Origin: Balanoglossus misakiensis
Lineage: Eukaryota > Hemichordata
NCBI GenBank assembly: GCA_040954595.2
Contig: CM082578.2
Location: 11,966,001 to 12,030,000 of the forward strand
Direction of reading: 5' to 3'
Length of the DNA stretch: 64,000 bases
Below, in pieces: positions 1 to 10,627 of the stretch (position 1 is its first letter; each line of letters opens with the position of its first letter). The translations under genes and the position numbers were made by a program. The notes below the pieces were generated by a model. The model was not told where the DNA came from. It did not search any database and was given only the letters and a program-made list of their open reading frames with translations.

Positions 1-35
1 TCACAAGTTTTGTCCTCTGTTCTTAAATATTACAG

Positions 36-173
36 ACAGACCGTTCAATAAAGTGGTCCAATCCTGGCATGGCTGTGTTTGTTGCCCAGCGTATAGCTGA
101 ACTGAAAGGCATCCCCGTGAGTGACGTGCTGACTACAACCAGGAAGAATGCCAAGGATATGTACGGAGTGTGA
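36..173 (+). CDS. TatD-family metal-dependent hydrolase, last exon (partial)
   Basis: Only the 3' terminal exon lies in the window. After a TTACAG acceptor the open frame reads 45 codons to TGA at 171-173. The peptide contains SNPGMAVFVAQRIAELKG followed by IPVSDVLTTTRKNAKDMYGV, the typical end of TatD proteins, where an asparagine-proline turn is followed by a helix (VAxxIAELKGI) and a final helix ending in an NAK/LF-type motif. TatD enzymes are TIM-barrel metal-dependent nucleases/hydrolases; the metal ligands are encoded upstream and cannot be checked. The NPG spacing recalls animal TATDN2-like members more than TATDN1, but that is by eye. The exact acceptor (after position 35 or 39) is uncertain. 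Same strand as the Shisa cluster that follows; no functional link implied. Confidence 0.62.
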   Translation, partial: TDRSIKWSNPGMAVFVAQRIAELKGIPVSDVLTTTRKNAKDMYGV

Positions 174-466
174 ATTGTCAGCTGAAAAGTACGAATGAAA
201 CTTTAGCTGCAGGAAGGGAACATTTATTGTCATCAAATGAGCGAATGGAAAGCTTCAGATTTAGATTGTATCTCTTGCAGCTATATGCCAGATGCCTTAC
301 CAGTCAGTTTTTAATGACTGTTTTGACCAATAGTGGTGTCATTCTAGACAAGAAGTTGTAGCAACATAGGACTTACTGAGGTAATACTTTTCTGAGGGTC
401 ACTTAATGTTAATTTGGTTCATAATACCTGATATGTATCATGTTTTTGTTGTTGTTTCCTAAACAA

Positions 467-472
467 AATAAA
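467..472 (+). terminator. Polyadenylation signal of the TatD-like gene
   Basis: AATAAA about 295 bases after the TatD stop codon, in a T-rich then A-rich setting. It would give a 3' UTR of roughly 310 bases. Assigned by position and motif only. Confidence 0.5.
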
Positions 473-489
473 TATTGCCAAACTCAAAT

Positions 490-930
490 ACTGTTTTATT
501 TTGTCACTGGCCCCCATCGCAACAAGCAAAGCACAAACGCCCTCTATCCATAGAAACATGAATCTGTTTGGTTGACCCACAGACAAAGTGGTTGCCCAAT
601 GAAATTCTACCATCAACCTATTAATTTTGACTCCCCCCCCCCCCCCTCTCTATTACTATGCTTTGTTACAGGGAAAACGTAGTGCAGCCAGCGGTTGGAA
701 TGGGACAGGGAACCAGACTCACTGAGACTACAGCTGGCTGTCCTAAACCATATCTCAATTCTTTTGCTGTAGGACCAGATTTGACTTGCATATTCCAGAT
801 GGGGTATCATAATCGTGATAAAACAGGGTTCTCAATCTTTTGGAACTGAAGAAAGTCCCGGGACGAATACGCGCATTTATCCATGTAATGTGAATGTGCC
901 AGGCTCGGTAATCTGAACTTGTGAACTTTA
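490..930. other. Intergenic spacer between TatD-like gene and Shisa copy 1
   Basis: No exon seen. It contains a 14-base C run at 633-646 followed by a CTCTC tract. The last 100 bases lead into the promoter-proximal block of the first Shisa gene. Confidence 0.5.
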
Positions 931-1021
931 GTGATGACGTCATCTGCCAGAACTATTTTCACAACAGAGGAGAAGAGAAGCAACAGTCGAGTACTGGTAG
1001 CCGAGTAACACAGAGCACAGA
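918..1021 (+). promoter_or_regulatory. Promoter-proximal block of Shisa copy 1 with CRE-like site
   Basis: A perfect CRE palindrome TGACGTCA is at 935-942, 80 bases before the ATG. It sits in a block (TGAACTTT, then the CRE, then CAGAACTATTTTCACA) that aligns with the DNA just upstream of the other two tandem copies. CRE sites bind CREB/ATF proteins; use here is inferred from the motif and its conservation between paralogues. The transcription start is not visible, so part of the block may be 5' UTR. Confidence 0.5.
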
Positions 1022-3043
1022 ATGACGTCCACACTTTTTACAGCAGTTTTCTTGGCGGCAGGTAAAAACTTATCTGTAGTTAATTATTTCTAAATACCCG
1101 ATGCGATCTTCGGTGCAAATAGCCGATTTGAAATCATTCGTGCTGTCATTTTAGACACGTTTCAAACTCGACCATTTACTTTCGTTTTGCAAGTGGGTAA
1201 ATGTGGATGCATGAGCTTTGCAACGCCATGTCGAATTTTGAGCGGAAGTGGCTGCGCTGTGATGATAAACTGATGTACACGTTTGAAACCTATTTGCTGT
1301 ATGATGTAGGTAGATTTTCTTATATAAGGCGCTAGGCTTTAAGAGACTGAACAGTCGTGTCGCAAAAGTGACTGCACGCAGCACACGAACAACGACCATG
1401 ACCCCGAAATCGACCGCACCATAAAAGTTCCTTCCTGGAAAAGGCGAGGCAAACATGAAACACAATGAGATGTGGCGCAGTGGCTGCATCCGCGTCATGC
1501 ATGGGCTTGTAATGTAAATGCGTTCAATAAACCATGGCCATGAATAAACACAAGTTGCCATATATCACAAAACCCCTTATAATACCATTAAAGTTGATCT
1601 AAATGTTATCTTACTACCTTAATTTATTGGTGGTTTCAAACCTATACACAGTTACGACAGTGTTCTCCCCAGAGCAATTATAGAAGGCAAAACAATAGAA
1701 CTTAATAAACATAACACTTGTTTACATTGTTATGCAAATAAGACGCTACTCTATCCAAAATCTTGGGGAGAACACTGGTAACAGGACTGTCTGTGTGGTG
1801 AAAATCAATGCATGTATATACACTGTATATGCGTATATTTTAATTTTATCTGCATGTATGTCTGTCAGTGTGTACATGTATGTATGCATCCATCCATGTA
1901 TGTACCGGTAAACATGTCAAAAGATGATGACCAAATCACCTTGACCCCTTTCAAACTGCTGAATGAACCTGCACGATTTTCACTGGGGTAATTCTTTCTT
2001 GCATTGCAGTGGGTGTGATCGCCGGTGAAACGTGCCTTGCATACTACGACAATAATGGGGATTGGCACGAGTCCTTCGAGTGTGACTCTTTGATTTTCGA
2101 CAGAGGCACCTATTGCTGTGGCACGCTCACCCACAAGTACTGCTGCATTGACGAAGATGATAGGATAAAAGAGGAAGACCAGCTCAGGTACGCAGTGAAC
2201 AACTTTCCTTTAATTTAACCTCTTTAACTTCCACTTATAGTTATACATGCTGTTTAGAGTAGAACAAAATATTGCATTTGGTTCAGAAAACAAAAAATAT
2301 TGAAAATAAAGCCAAACATTACAACTAATGTCCCTTTGGCAAAATCCTTTGATTTTATATACATGTATTATTGTACTGCATTTGAGACAACTATGAGTAC
2401 TGACAACTATCCGCAGGCGTAACAAACTTAATTTTTTTATTGTACATTGATTTTACAGTGCAGCAATAATTGGAGTCATTGTCGGGGTTGTGGTGTTGGT
2501 GGTCATCATTGGTTTGATCATTTGCATTTGTGTGTGTTGCTGCAACGCCTGTGCTGAGTGCTGCAGAACCAGAACTACAACAACCTACGTCCACAGTAAC
2601 GCCAACAGTAAGTTGTTTATGGGGCACAGCACCAGTGTCTTTCCATTGCTTGAAAACCTGTGATTGTCGGGCTGGCCACTCTCATCCATGGTGCCATTAT
2701 GGTCCTTGACCTGTGATCACTAATTTTCTAAGATACATAGCCCACGCACCAGTGTGCACAGTGCCCTTTTGTGACTAAATCTTAATGCCTGCTCTAGATA
2801 TTTTTGGAGAAAATAATATTTCTACAAATTGTGCGAAACTCAGCAATGCTTAGTTGCGTGTCCTCTTTTTGTAAACGAGATTTGTTTCTCTTGACTTTTT
2901 CCGCAGCATCACCCACTGTGGTTGTGGCATCTACCCAGCAATCATCCATCACTCCAGGTGTGGCTTACACACCCACGGTGGCCAGCAACCCCATGTACGC
3001 AGTTGGCCCCCACCCACCACCGCCATACCCTGGACAGAAGTAG
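1022..3043 (+). CDS. Shisa-like single-pass membrane adaptor, tandem copy 1
   Basis: Four coding exons: 1022-1061, 2010-2187, 2459-2607, 2907-3043; introns have GT/AG ends and phases 1, 2, 1, giving 167 residues. Exon 1 encodes a signal peptide (MTSTLFTAVFLAA). Exon 2 encodes a lumenal domain with six cysteines: single C, FEC, then YCCGT and KYCC, the paired-cysteine signature of Shisa-like (STMC6-type) proteins. Exon 3 gives one valine/isoleucine-rich membrane helix followed by a cysteine cluster (CICVCCCNACAECC) likely to be palmitoylated. Exon 4 encodes a Pro/Thr-rich tail ending PHPPPPYPGQK with a PPxY motif, the usual ligand of WW-domain proteins such as NEDD4-type ubiquitin ligases. Shisa relatives act as ER/endosomal or cell-surface adaptors for receptor trafficking; the partner here is unknown. 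The Cys present after CCGT in classical Shisa is Leu here. Start chosen because it opens a signal peptide shared by all three copies. Confidence 0.88.
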
Positions 3044-4640
3044 AATGGGAAAACAAGGCGTCCAGGCACATCTTGAAGATGTTCACCGCAAGAGGCTTGT
3101 TTTGAGTGTAGACGTTCTCTCAGCAACAATTAGCAATAGAGATTTTTAATCATTTATCAACTGACATGCCAGATTTTTTGTCTGTAATCAGGGCTTTGCC
3201 ACCACAATTTAGTCTCTGTGATATATTTGCTTTCACAGTGTCAATTGCTTTTTCGCAGTGATTTTCACATTTATGGAGTGTTTTTATCATGGCCATACAG
3301 ACACCACACACACACATTCAGTGAAGTACTGTAAAACATGCAGCTGCCATTTCACATTTGCTCACAAACAGATCAACATATGCGATACCATGAATAGAAA
3401 TTTCTGGTATTGACCCAACATCATAAAAGTGCCTTACCAATCTATCACCAAGGGTTACAGTAGGAGTTGTGTACTGTTTGTTACACATGTTTCAGTGTGT
3501 CAATTATATTGGTATCTCCCCCCTGTTTGGACTTCCATAACTTGTAGACCCTAGGCTGCCTGAACAACTTAACCAGATTGGTGGGTGTTTTATCATAATT
3601 GATAGTACTGCATGCAATGTTAGTGTTAATACATACCCAGCAAAAGTGAAAACTTCAATGTTTGGAATTTTTCTGCAAACAGAGATCCTGTTGTGGAGTG
3701 CAGTTCACTATTCAGAGGCTGTTTTATGACAATTACACCTAAGTACATGTATATGTTTTACTCCAGGTTGTAACTCTATTACACGTTTTTTTAGAGGCTG
3801 TTTTTTTTTTACATTTACAACTGTAGGCATCTTGCAACTCTTCACAGTTTTGTTCAAAGTCAATGCCACTGCCTCTGTTCAGACATTTGAGATATGAAAA
3901 TTTGATATTTTTAAGAAGGTCATCGTCACTTGCAAATATCCAGATGGACTAACATGTACTATGCAAAATCACATACCATCCAGCAAAGGAAAATTTGCAT
4001 TTTGTCAGCCCCCCACCCCCAAAAGTCTGAGTCGATTTCTTGATCTGCTTGGGAAAATCTGGCTTTATACATTCTGTAATTGTCATAACAAAACCATATA
4101 TCAGAAAATGAAAGACTGATATTTGAATTCCTTCTATGCATACAGTTAAACCCAAAACTTTGTACCTCTTTCATATTGTTGAGGACTGTTACTGCATGTC
4201 AGTTTAACTAAAGTATTTACTTGTTCTAACGTTCATACATGTATTCATAAATATATATATTATTTTAGTAAGTTTGACTGGAAACCCTTATCCTGGGGAT
4301 TTGCAGTGGTGTTATATTATTGTCAAATGATTCACAATTGTGGTTGAAAAAGCAAATGATCAAATCATGAGAACATGAGAGTAACAGAAATCATGAATGG
4401 CTATTTTACAGATTAATTCTTGTTCTGTGTTTAAGTTTTTTTTCATGTTAATTTTTTTGATGTGTCACTGAAGGATATGCACATGTGTGCATGCATTTCA
4501 GTGTTCTTTTTTGGTTTCGTTTCCTGAAATGGATTTTTTATGCTGAGTTGCTTTACTCCAGGCGTTCTGGTTCTCTTGTTGATTAGAAAATTTTATAAAG
4601 CAAAATTAATCAATAAAGTTGTGATTAAGCGTACTGTTGG
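3044..4640 (+). other. Long 3' UTR of Shisa copy 1 with poly(A) signal at 4612-4617
   Basis: No open frame of note for 1.6 kb after the stop; T-rich DNA ending in AATAAA at 4612-4617. This is the first good signal after the stop, so a 3' UTR of about 1.6 kb is inferred, far longer than that of copy 2 (about 0.35 kb). An earlier unseen variant signal could shorten it. Confidence 0.45.
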
Positions 4641-5265
4641 AGTGTTTTTGGTTTATTTAGTTTCTCATTCAAGTTTAAACACATGTATGGTGGAAGCTGT
4701 GGTACCATAGTTGGTCAATGCACATTTCCTACAGCAACCGTATTGTGGTACGACCAGTCAACTGGACTTTGGATGTTGTCAAATTGATTTTAATAATGAT
4801 TCTCGTTATAACCTTGCGCAGGTGAGCAAAATATGGCCCACCCCAAGGACAGGTTATAAAATGTGACCCTCTCCAACTTCCTCTGGCCTACTGTAAACAC
4901 GCCGTCGTAATTAGGGGATACGAGGACCCATACGCCACCGTGACCGATTACAATGTCGGTCCTCACCTCGGCCGAGGTCACAAAATTACAATCACGCGAC
5001 GCCAAGATTAGCCATGGAGAGACCATGGCGAAAAAGCGAGAAGAGAAAATTCGATGTAGCAGGATTTATCCGTGTGATGGTCTACAATGTAGGGACTAGG
5101 GTATAGGAGTTAGGCTTGGTGAAATTTGTACAGTATCTCTGTAAAGGGTGAACTTTTTGTCAATCTCGTTCAGTCTCATAAACACGTCATAAATAAGGGT
5201 AATAAGTAAACACAGGAGTCGCGCTGGTAAATGCGTCGCTTAGTCACACCACTACCACACGAAAA

Positions 5266-5305
5266 ATCAATCAATCAATCAAACTTTATTATAATTTGTA
5301 TTTCA
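5266..5305 (-). mobile_element. Possible 3' tail of a non-LTR retrotransposon
   Basis: The plus strand reads four ATCA units followed by AACTTTATTATAA. Read on the minus strand this is AATAAAGTTTGATTGATTGATT, a poly(A)-like signal followed by a short tandem tail, as at the 3' ends of many invertebrate LINE elements. No reverse transcriptase frame is nearby, so at most a 5'-truncated remnant. Confidence 0.3.
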
Positions 5306-5507
5306 GCAATTTACAACAGACCATAGACCCTAGAGAAAGTTTGGTGGCAAGTTTTCACATCACTAGTGGAGTCGACACGTGCCAAAGTAAGGAAGTCATG
5401 TCCAACTGTCCTAGGTGTTGATTATATACAAAAGAACATCGTTCTACAGATAATCCCCAAACCCTTTGATCTTTGCCGCAGTTGCGCGTCCTTCTGTTCA
5501 ACCACGG

Positions 5508-5563
5508 CCACGGTCACTCCACACTGGAGCATGGAGGTACTAGAGAGACTGGAGTGACCGTGG
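5508..5563. repeat. Hairpin with 13-bp perfect arms
   Basis: CCACGGTCACTCC at 5508-5520 is the exact reverse complement of 5551-5563, with a 30-base loop. The loop carries CATGGAGGTACTA (5530-5542), whose complement occurs inside a second, larger hairpin at 22757-22797. This suggests a small dispersed MITE-like or hairpin family. Confidence 0.45.
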
Positions 5564-6247
5564 TTCAACTGCCCAAAACACTGTTGATAAAATTTAGACT
5601 AGTACTCTAAAACGGCGACCAAGAAGCAAGTCAAACCACTTCACTTTTTACGCTAAGGAAGTTCCGTCTTTCATTTCAAATCTCCGCATGCACCCATTCA
5701 CAACGTGAGTTTGGCCATGTCGAAACTCAGCGGTTTACTGGTTTAATTGTTTGAACTGTGACATTTGGTAACACAGCATAATTGGTAGAACAATAGCATT
5801 TGGAAGCTGTGAACTCGTGGCTTTACATAGTAGAGTGAACAATATGACAGATAAACAACACTCATTTCCAATAAACTACAAGTGTATGGGCTTATACAAG
5901 TTAGAGAAGCCCTGCACTTGTTCCCTGATGATTTTACTGGTTTTAATCATTCTGTTTCTACTTTTCACATTTCCACACATACCAGCAAACCATTGAAAAT
6001 GTTAAAATACTTTCGATTAATGAGTTAAAGAGAAACTTACACGTTTACTTTGAATTGATTTAATTTTCTCGGAAAAACAGACGTTACTGGCCCTTGCTAG
6101 AGACATAGACTGTCTATATGCTACAGATGATATCCGCAAACCTTCTGTTTATCATTTACAGAGAATATTTGACAGAAACGTACACAGGTGTGACGCGGCT
6201 GCTTATCTTTTGCCCATCATGCTTCGGGGTATCTGTCCATTTCTGGT

Positions 6248-6319
6248 GAACTTTTGGGTGACATCTTCCCTCACAACTATTTTCACATGCACGGCGGAGA
6301 GGTCACGGCACGCAACACG
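6248..6319 (+). promoter_or_regulatory. Promoter-proximal block of Shisa copy 2, CRE degraded
   Basis: Aligns with the blocks before copies 1 and 3: GTGAACTTTTGGG, then TGACATCT (6259-6266) in the CRE position, then CACAACTATTTTCACA as in copy 1. The CpG centre and final A of TGACGTCA are changed, so strong CREB/ATF binding is not expected. Lies 54 bases before the ATG. Confidence 0.4.
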
Positions 6320-7900
6320 ATGAAGTTCGCACTTTTCACAGCAGTTTTCTTGGCGGCAGGTAAAGTCTACACGCCTTTGTTTAATTACAAATTCATGGTT
6401 TGTAAATTCAGTGTGGTCACTTCTGGTACCGTATTGCGCATGTCCATCCTGTGTCTTCTTTCGTTTTGTTTCAACTCACAGACCTCTAGCTAGACCACCA
6501 GGAAGCTGGGCTATGTCGCCATCGTTGACAATTTCATGTTTTGTTAAATTATTTGATATCAGTTTGAAACTTCTGTGATATTTGATTAATTTTATGGAAC
6601 AAATGCTAGTTAATGAAATGACATGCAAAAGAGTCACAGCCACCGACTAAAACGAAAGCAACGAAATAGCATGACAACCGAGTTCGTGGAATAAATGAGT
6701 GTAGATGGTCTCAGTGGAAACCAAAGTAAAAGAAATTGCTGAAGATGTGTTCCAGGAGCAGCAGCAAATAAATAGGCTTTTGTAAATCTGTAAAAACAAG
6801 AACAATGGCATTAATAAATCCTGAGTTTCCTGGTTGGACAGTAGTGATTGTGGTATGTGCGTGTCAAATAGGATTATCAATATGTCACTTGGTGAGGTTG
6901 TTCGACAAAATATTAATTCATTCCAATGTATGGACTTCAAGTCTGAAATGTATCACTGCGATTCCACTGGCTAAAGTTCTGTCGTTTCCAAGGGAAGATT
7001 ACAGTGGGTGTCACTGAGCAGCGATAGACAAATAATCGGGTTGATAACTAAACATGCATTTTTTTCTGTTACAGTTGGTTTGATTAGTGGTGAGACGTGC
7101 CTTGGTTACTTTGATCTTAGCGGCGACTGGCATGACTCCTTTGAGTGTGACGGTATCGATGACGGAGGCATTTACTGTTGCGGTACTATCACCGACAAAT
7201 ATTGCTGTTATGATGAAAATGACAGGATTGAAGATGAAGAGCAGCTCAGGTACATGTACTTAAAACTCTGAAGGAGCGTTTGTTTTTGGGCTCTCATTGT
7301 TTTCCAATGCTTCTAACTTTTATTGGTGTGTTATAAGTGATTGTTACGATAAAGAGTTTCTATTGTGGTTCTGGGGAGAACACTTAGATTATTGTTCGAC
7401 TTTTTCTCACCAGGGAAATCTAACTGTTTCTCGATCTCAAATACTGTGATCACAAACCGTGATTATTTGCACCGATTGTACCTTTCAGCGGAGCAATCAT
7501 TGGACTCATTGTCGGAGTAGTCGTTTTGGTGATCATCATTGCCGTGGTTACCGCCGTCTGTGTGTGTTGCTGCAACTGTTGTGCTGCCTGCTGCTGCCGC
7601 AGACCCTCAACTACCTACGTCACTGCCCCCAACGGTGAGTTTGATTACTAAAATTATACTAATGCTCTATTCAAGTAGACAATCCCTTTCTTCAAAAATG
7701 ATAGAGTTTACTTCAAATCAATGATATGTTTTTGCTTTCATTTCTCTGTGACAGAGCCCACTGTGGTTGTGGCCGCGTCTTCCCAGCAATCATCCATCAC
7801 CTCGGGTACGGCATACATGCCAACGGCGGCTCAAAATCCGATGTATCCAGTGGCCCAGTATCCACCGCCATATCCTGAGCACAGTGGGCAGAAGTACTAG
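6320..7900 (+). CDS. Shisa-like single-pass membrane adaptor, tandem copy 2
   Basis: Four exons: 6320-6359, 7075-7249, 7489-7634, 7755-7900, same phases (1, 2, 1) as copy 1, giving 168 residues. Exon 1 is a signal peptide (MKFALFTAVFLAA). The lumenal domain has the same six-cysteine pattern (ETCLGYFD, DSFEC, IYCCGT, KYCC) and an acidic stretch ending EDEEQL before the membrane helix (IIGLIVGVVVLVIIIAVV). The juxtamembrane cysteine cluster CVCCCNCCAACCC is followed by a tail with QSSITSGTAYMPT and a PPPY motif near the C-terminus (YPPPYPEHSGQKY). Tail and cysteine domain are strikingly similar to copy 1, supporting local gene duplication. Role inferred from family: transmembrane adaptor with a WW-binding tail. 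Confidence 0.88.
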
Positions 7901-8230
7901 AATGGGGAAAACACACACCACCCACCACATCTGAAGATGTTCATCACATGACCTTTGTAGAGGGTTTCATAGCTACAATTGTCGATGGAGAATTCTTAAC
8001 TATTATCTTTGCCTGCCAATCAAAGAACTTTTTAAGGAATTGTAAAATTTTACTGACATAATTTCATTTGATTCGTTAAAAAGTGATTTCCACAGTTATC
8101 AGATTATTTTATGAAGGGCGTTTGTTGTGCAGATTTTCAGATTTAACTGTTGAGGGCGCACGTTCAACAGAGGATAAGCTGGCGTACGACGGTCACTGTT
8201 TTGAGAAATTCTCACTGTGGGACGTGTTTG

Positions 8231-8240
8231 AATAAATAAA
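8231..8240 (+). terminator. Polyadenylation signal of Shisa copy 2
   Basis: Overlapping AATAAA signals (AATAAATAAA) 331 bases after the stop of copy 2, giving a short 3' UTR. Confidence 0.55.
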
Positions 8241-8259
8241 ATGACACAAATATCACATA

Positions 8260-8780
8260 TTTTCAGTGGTAGGCCCACGTAAATACAAAAAGCACCACCA
8301 TATGTTCTTTAGAACACTCGGATATGCCGTTTTAACCATTTATGGACATATGGTCACTGAAGGTGACCGTCTACCTTCAAAGAGGAAGAATATATTTGCA
8401 AACAGCATGATACAGAGACCATACCTGCATGAATGGGTTAGATATAATTTACTGTACTATTAATAAATTACAGAGAGTATGTTTATTAAAGATTGACCAT
8501 AGCAATGGATGCGCTCCAAGGCTAGTGTAAGGCCTACTGGTAGTTTCTGATAAACAAAATAACTGCATGCGCGCGGCGAGTTAATTTGACCAAATAACAA
8601 ATAGCTGTGGAGCTACGGATATCTTTTTCCCACGCCACCAGCCTCCCACGAGTATTCCTCAATCCAGGAGTATTCACACCGTTAGCCCCGTATTTTATTA
8701 CATTGCTGTCCTGCAGGGACAGTCCACACTGCCTTATAGATTGTATTATGGGTTTGGGTATCTGTCCCTTGACCTGACAT
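8260..8780. other. Spacer between Shisa copies 2 and 3
   Basis: No exon supported. The last part approaches the copy 3 promoter block and has loose similarity to the region before copy 1. Confidence 0.4.
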
Positions 8781-8784
8781 CTAG

Positions 8785-8859
8785 TCTGAACTTTTAGAGT
8801 GACGTCATCCATCAGAACTTTTGTAGCTGGAGAAGCGGGACACGGCACGGAATTACACA
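8785..8859 (+). promoter_or_regulatory. Promoter-proximal block of Shisa copy 3 with CRE-like site
   Basis: Perfect TGACGTCA at 8800-8807, 53 bases before the ATG, in the shared context CTGAACTTTTAGAG before it and CATCAGAACTTTT after it. Matches the copy 1 block, which keeps the same CRE, whereas copy 2 has lost it. Confidence 0.5.
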
Positions 8860-9998
8860 ATGAAGTTCGCACTTTTTACGGCGTCTTTCTTGGCGGCAGG
8901 TAAAATATTAGCTTGTTTTAACAATCGTGAAACGCTTGATGCGCCCGAAAAGGCAAATTTCTAATTTGAAGCCACATGTACGTCACACATTGCCTGGTTC
9001 ACATCCCTCCATGGTCCGGGCCCTTTCGTTTCGAACAAGCGCATGCAGAACCGTGCCCAACATTGCGATCCGCTTTTGGTCATAGCATAAATATTTAAAC
9101 AACACGATTTCATAGTCACAACATGTGATAAACGAACAAAACAAGGCCGTAGGGGTACATTTGTAATTCGTTCTCAAACAACTGTAGTTGTTTGAAAATG
9201 TTAACAGGGGCAGTATCAAATAAACTAAACATTAACCATGTAAAGACGACGACAACAGTTCCCCAGTAGTAGTATAGAACACGGCTCCACGGGGACTTTG
9301 GCCTCGGCTGTGTTTCATTATTGGCCCATCATTTGGTCCATCAATATTGACATCCAGATCAATATGGAGTCCTAGCTGTCACGGTTCTTCTATGAGTTCA
9401 CTATACGACATTGGTTCGATAGACTCCCAGTTACACTCACCACCATTGCTTACTCTCCTTGTGTTGCAGTGGGTCTTGCTGTTGGCGCGGAGACGTGCCT
9501 TGGCTACGTCGATGGCAACGGAGATTGGCATGATTCCTTTGAGTGTACATACTTCGGGGACTCTCTATTGGAGATCTATTGCTGTGGTGATGTCACCAAC
9601 AAGTACTGCTGCTTTGACGAAGATGACAGGTTTGAAGAGGCAGAACAGCTCAGGTAATCAGCTGTGCTTCAACGCTCGTTTCTTCTTCTTCACCACATCA
9701 GAACATTTACCCAAATATACTTGTACTTTCCAGTGTGGCAATCATTGTAGCCATTGTCGTGGCAGCTGCGTTGCTGGGCGTCATAGTTGTGATCATCATC
9801 GTCTGTGTGTGTTGCTGCAAGTGCTGCCAGTCTTGCTGCTGTCGCAGAAGAAGACAAACTGCCTATAAAAGTGCTCCTAATACTGGTGAGATGTTTTTTT
9901 CTTTATTTCATCGAACAGATATTTCTCCAGAATTTTTACAGTTATACTTTTGGCTTGCCAACTAAAAACATGTTTCTGGTTTTGTGCTAGCGATCTGA
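8860..9998 (+). CDS. Shisa-like protein, tandem copy 3, diverged or truncated tail
   Basis: Three exons are clear: 8860-8899 (signal peptide MKFALFTASFLAA), 9470-9653 (six-cysteine domain: ETCLGYVD, DSFEC, IYCCGD, KYCC; slightly longer between FEC and YCC) and 9734-9885 (membrane helix, then CVCCCKCCQSCCC and a basic RRRR stretch). Phases match copies 1 and 2. No exon with the Pro/Thr-rich PPxY tail can be found between here and the convergent cadherin gene. The best acceptor (TTTTGTGCTAG, exon from 9991) gives only Ala-Ile then TGA at 9996-9998, for a 127-residue protein; reading into the intron gives another short unrelated tail ending at 9963-9965. The end coordinate is therefore provisional. 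Either a tail-less paralogue or a decaying copy; the cysteine domain and helix look intact, which favours function. Confidence 0.72.
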
Positions 9999-10627
9999 AG
10001 AGTGCCGGCGATTTCAGAATGATAGATGTTGGTAGGAAAAGCTGATCCCAAGATCACAAGATAAAAGAAGAAGAAGAGGAAAGAAGCTTTATCATGACAG
10101 ACAAATAGGACATTATAGATATCAAGAGTTTGTTAATGTTTGATAATGTAATGGAAATTTAAACCCATTTTGCTTGAATCCCCGCGAACAAGAAAGAACA
10201 GCATCCCCCATATTTACAGACAGACATCATCCTTTATATTTACGTAGATCTTGCCGAAAACTACCAGTAAACAGCCAAAATAAAGGGGTCACTATGTTTC
10301 CAAACAAATTGTGTTTGTGAACAATATATAAAAATGGAATACGATGTGATTTCTGCGAGTATATACAAGTCGTTATGGATGTCGAATGTTGTGATGTCCA
10401 AGTTGTCAGTTCGTCAGGTAAAAACTGTACTATATCAGCGTACCGTTTACATTTATGTAAAATACATGTATATATATAAAATTTAGAAATGTATGTATAT
10501 GTGACATGACTTTAAAATATACATATACATATGACTTTATATAAAACAGAGTAACTGGAGAAACGATTAGCGGTAAAATCTGTAACGTTGCCATGTACCT
10601 AGACGGATTAATGAGACGTATCCGAAG
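9999..10627. other. Convergent spacer between Shisa copy 3 and the cadherin gene
   Basis: Holds the 3' UTRs of both genes. It includes an AT-rich stretch around 10440-10550 with several TATATA and ACATGTATATA runs. I see no perfect minus-strand AATAAA for the cadherin here; a variant signal must be used, or the 3' UTR runs under copy 3. Confidence 0.4.
10279..10284 (+). terminator. Candidate polyadenylation signal of Shisa copy 3
   Basis: AATAAA about 280 bases after the proposed stop of copy 3 and before the convergent cadherin end. Positional inference. Confidence 0.35.

Larger units (their letters stand above)
4641..6240. other. Intergenic spacer between Shisa copies 1 and 2
   Basis: No exon supported. 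It holds a retrotransposon-like tail at 5266-5305 and a hairpin element at 5508-5563, listed separately. The rest is unremarkable moderately AT-rich DNA. Confidence 0.45.

Noticed and set aside
1865-1910. ATGTATG/CATC-rich stretch as a possible minisatellite
   Set aside because: Units are too irregular to call a repeat.
9347-9868. 173-codon plus-strand frame over Shisa copy 3
   Set aside because: It overlaps exon 2 and exon 3 of copy 3 in another frame and reads through intron sequence; the spliced Shisa frame explains the region.
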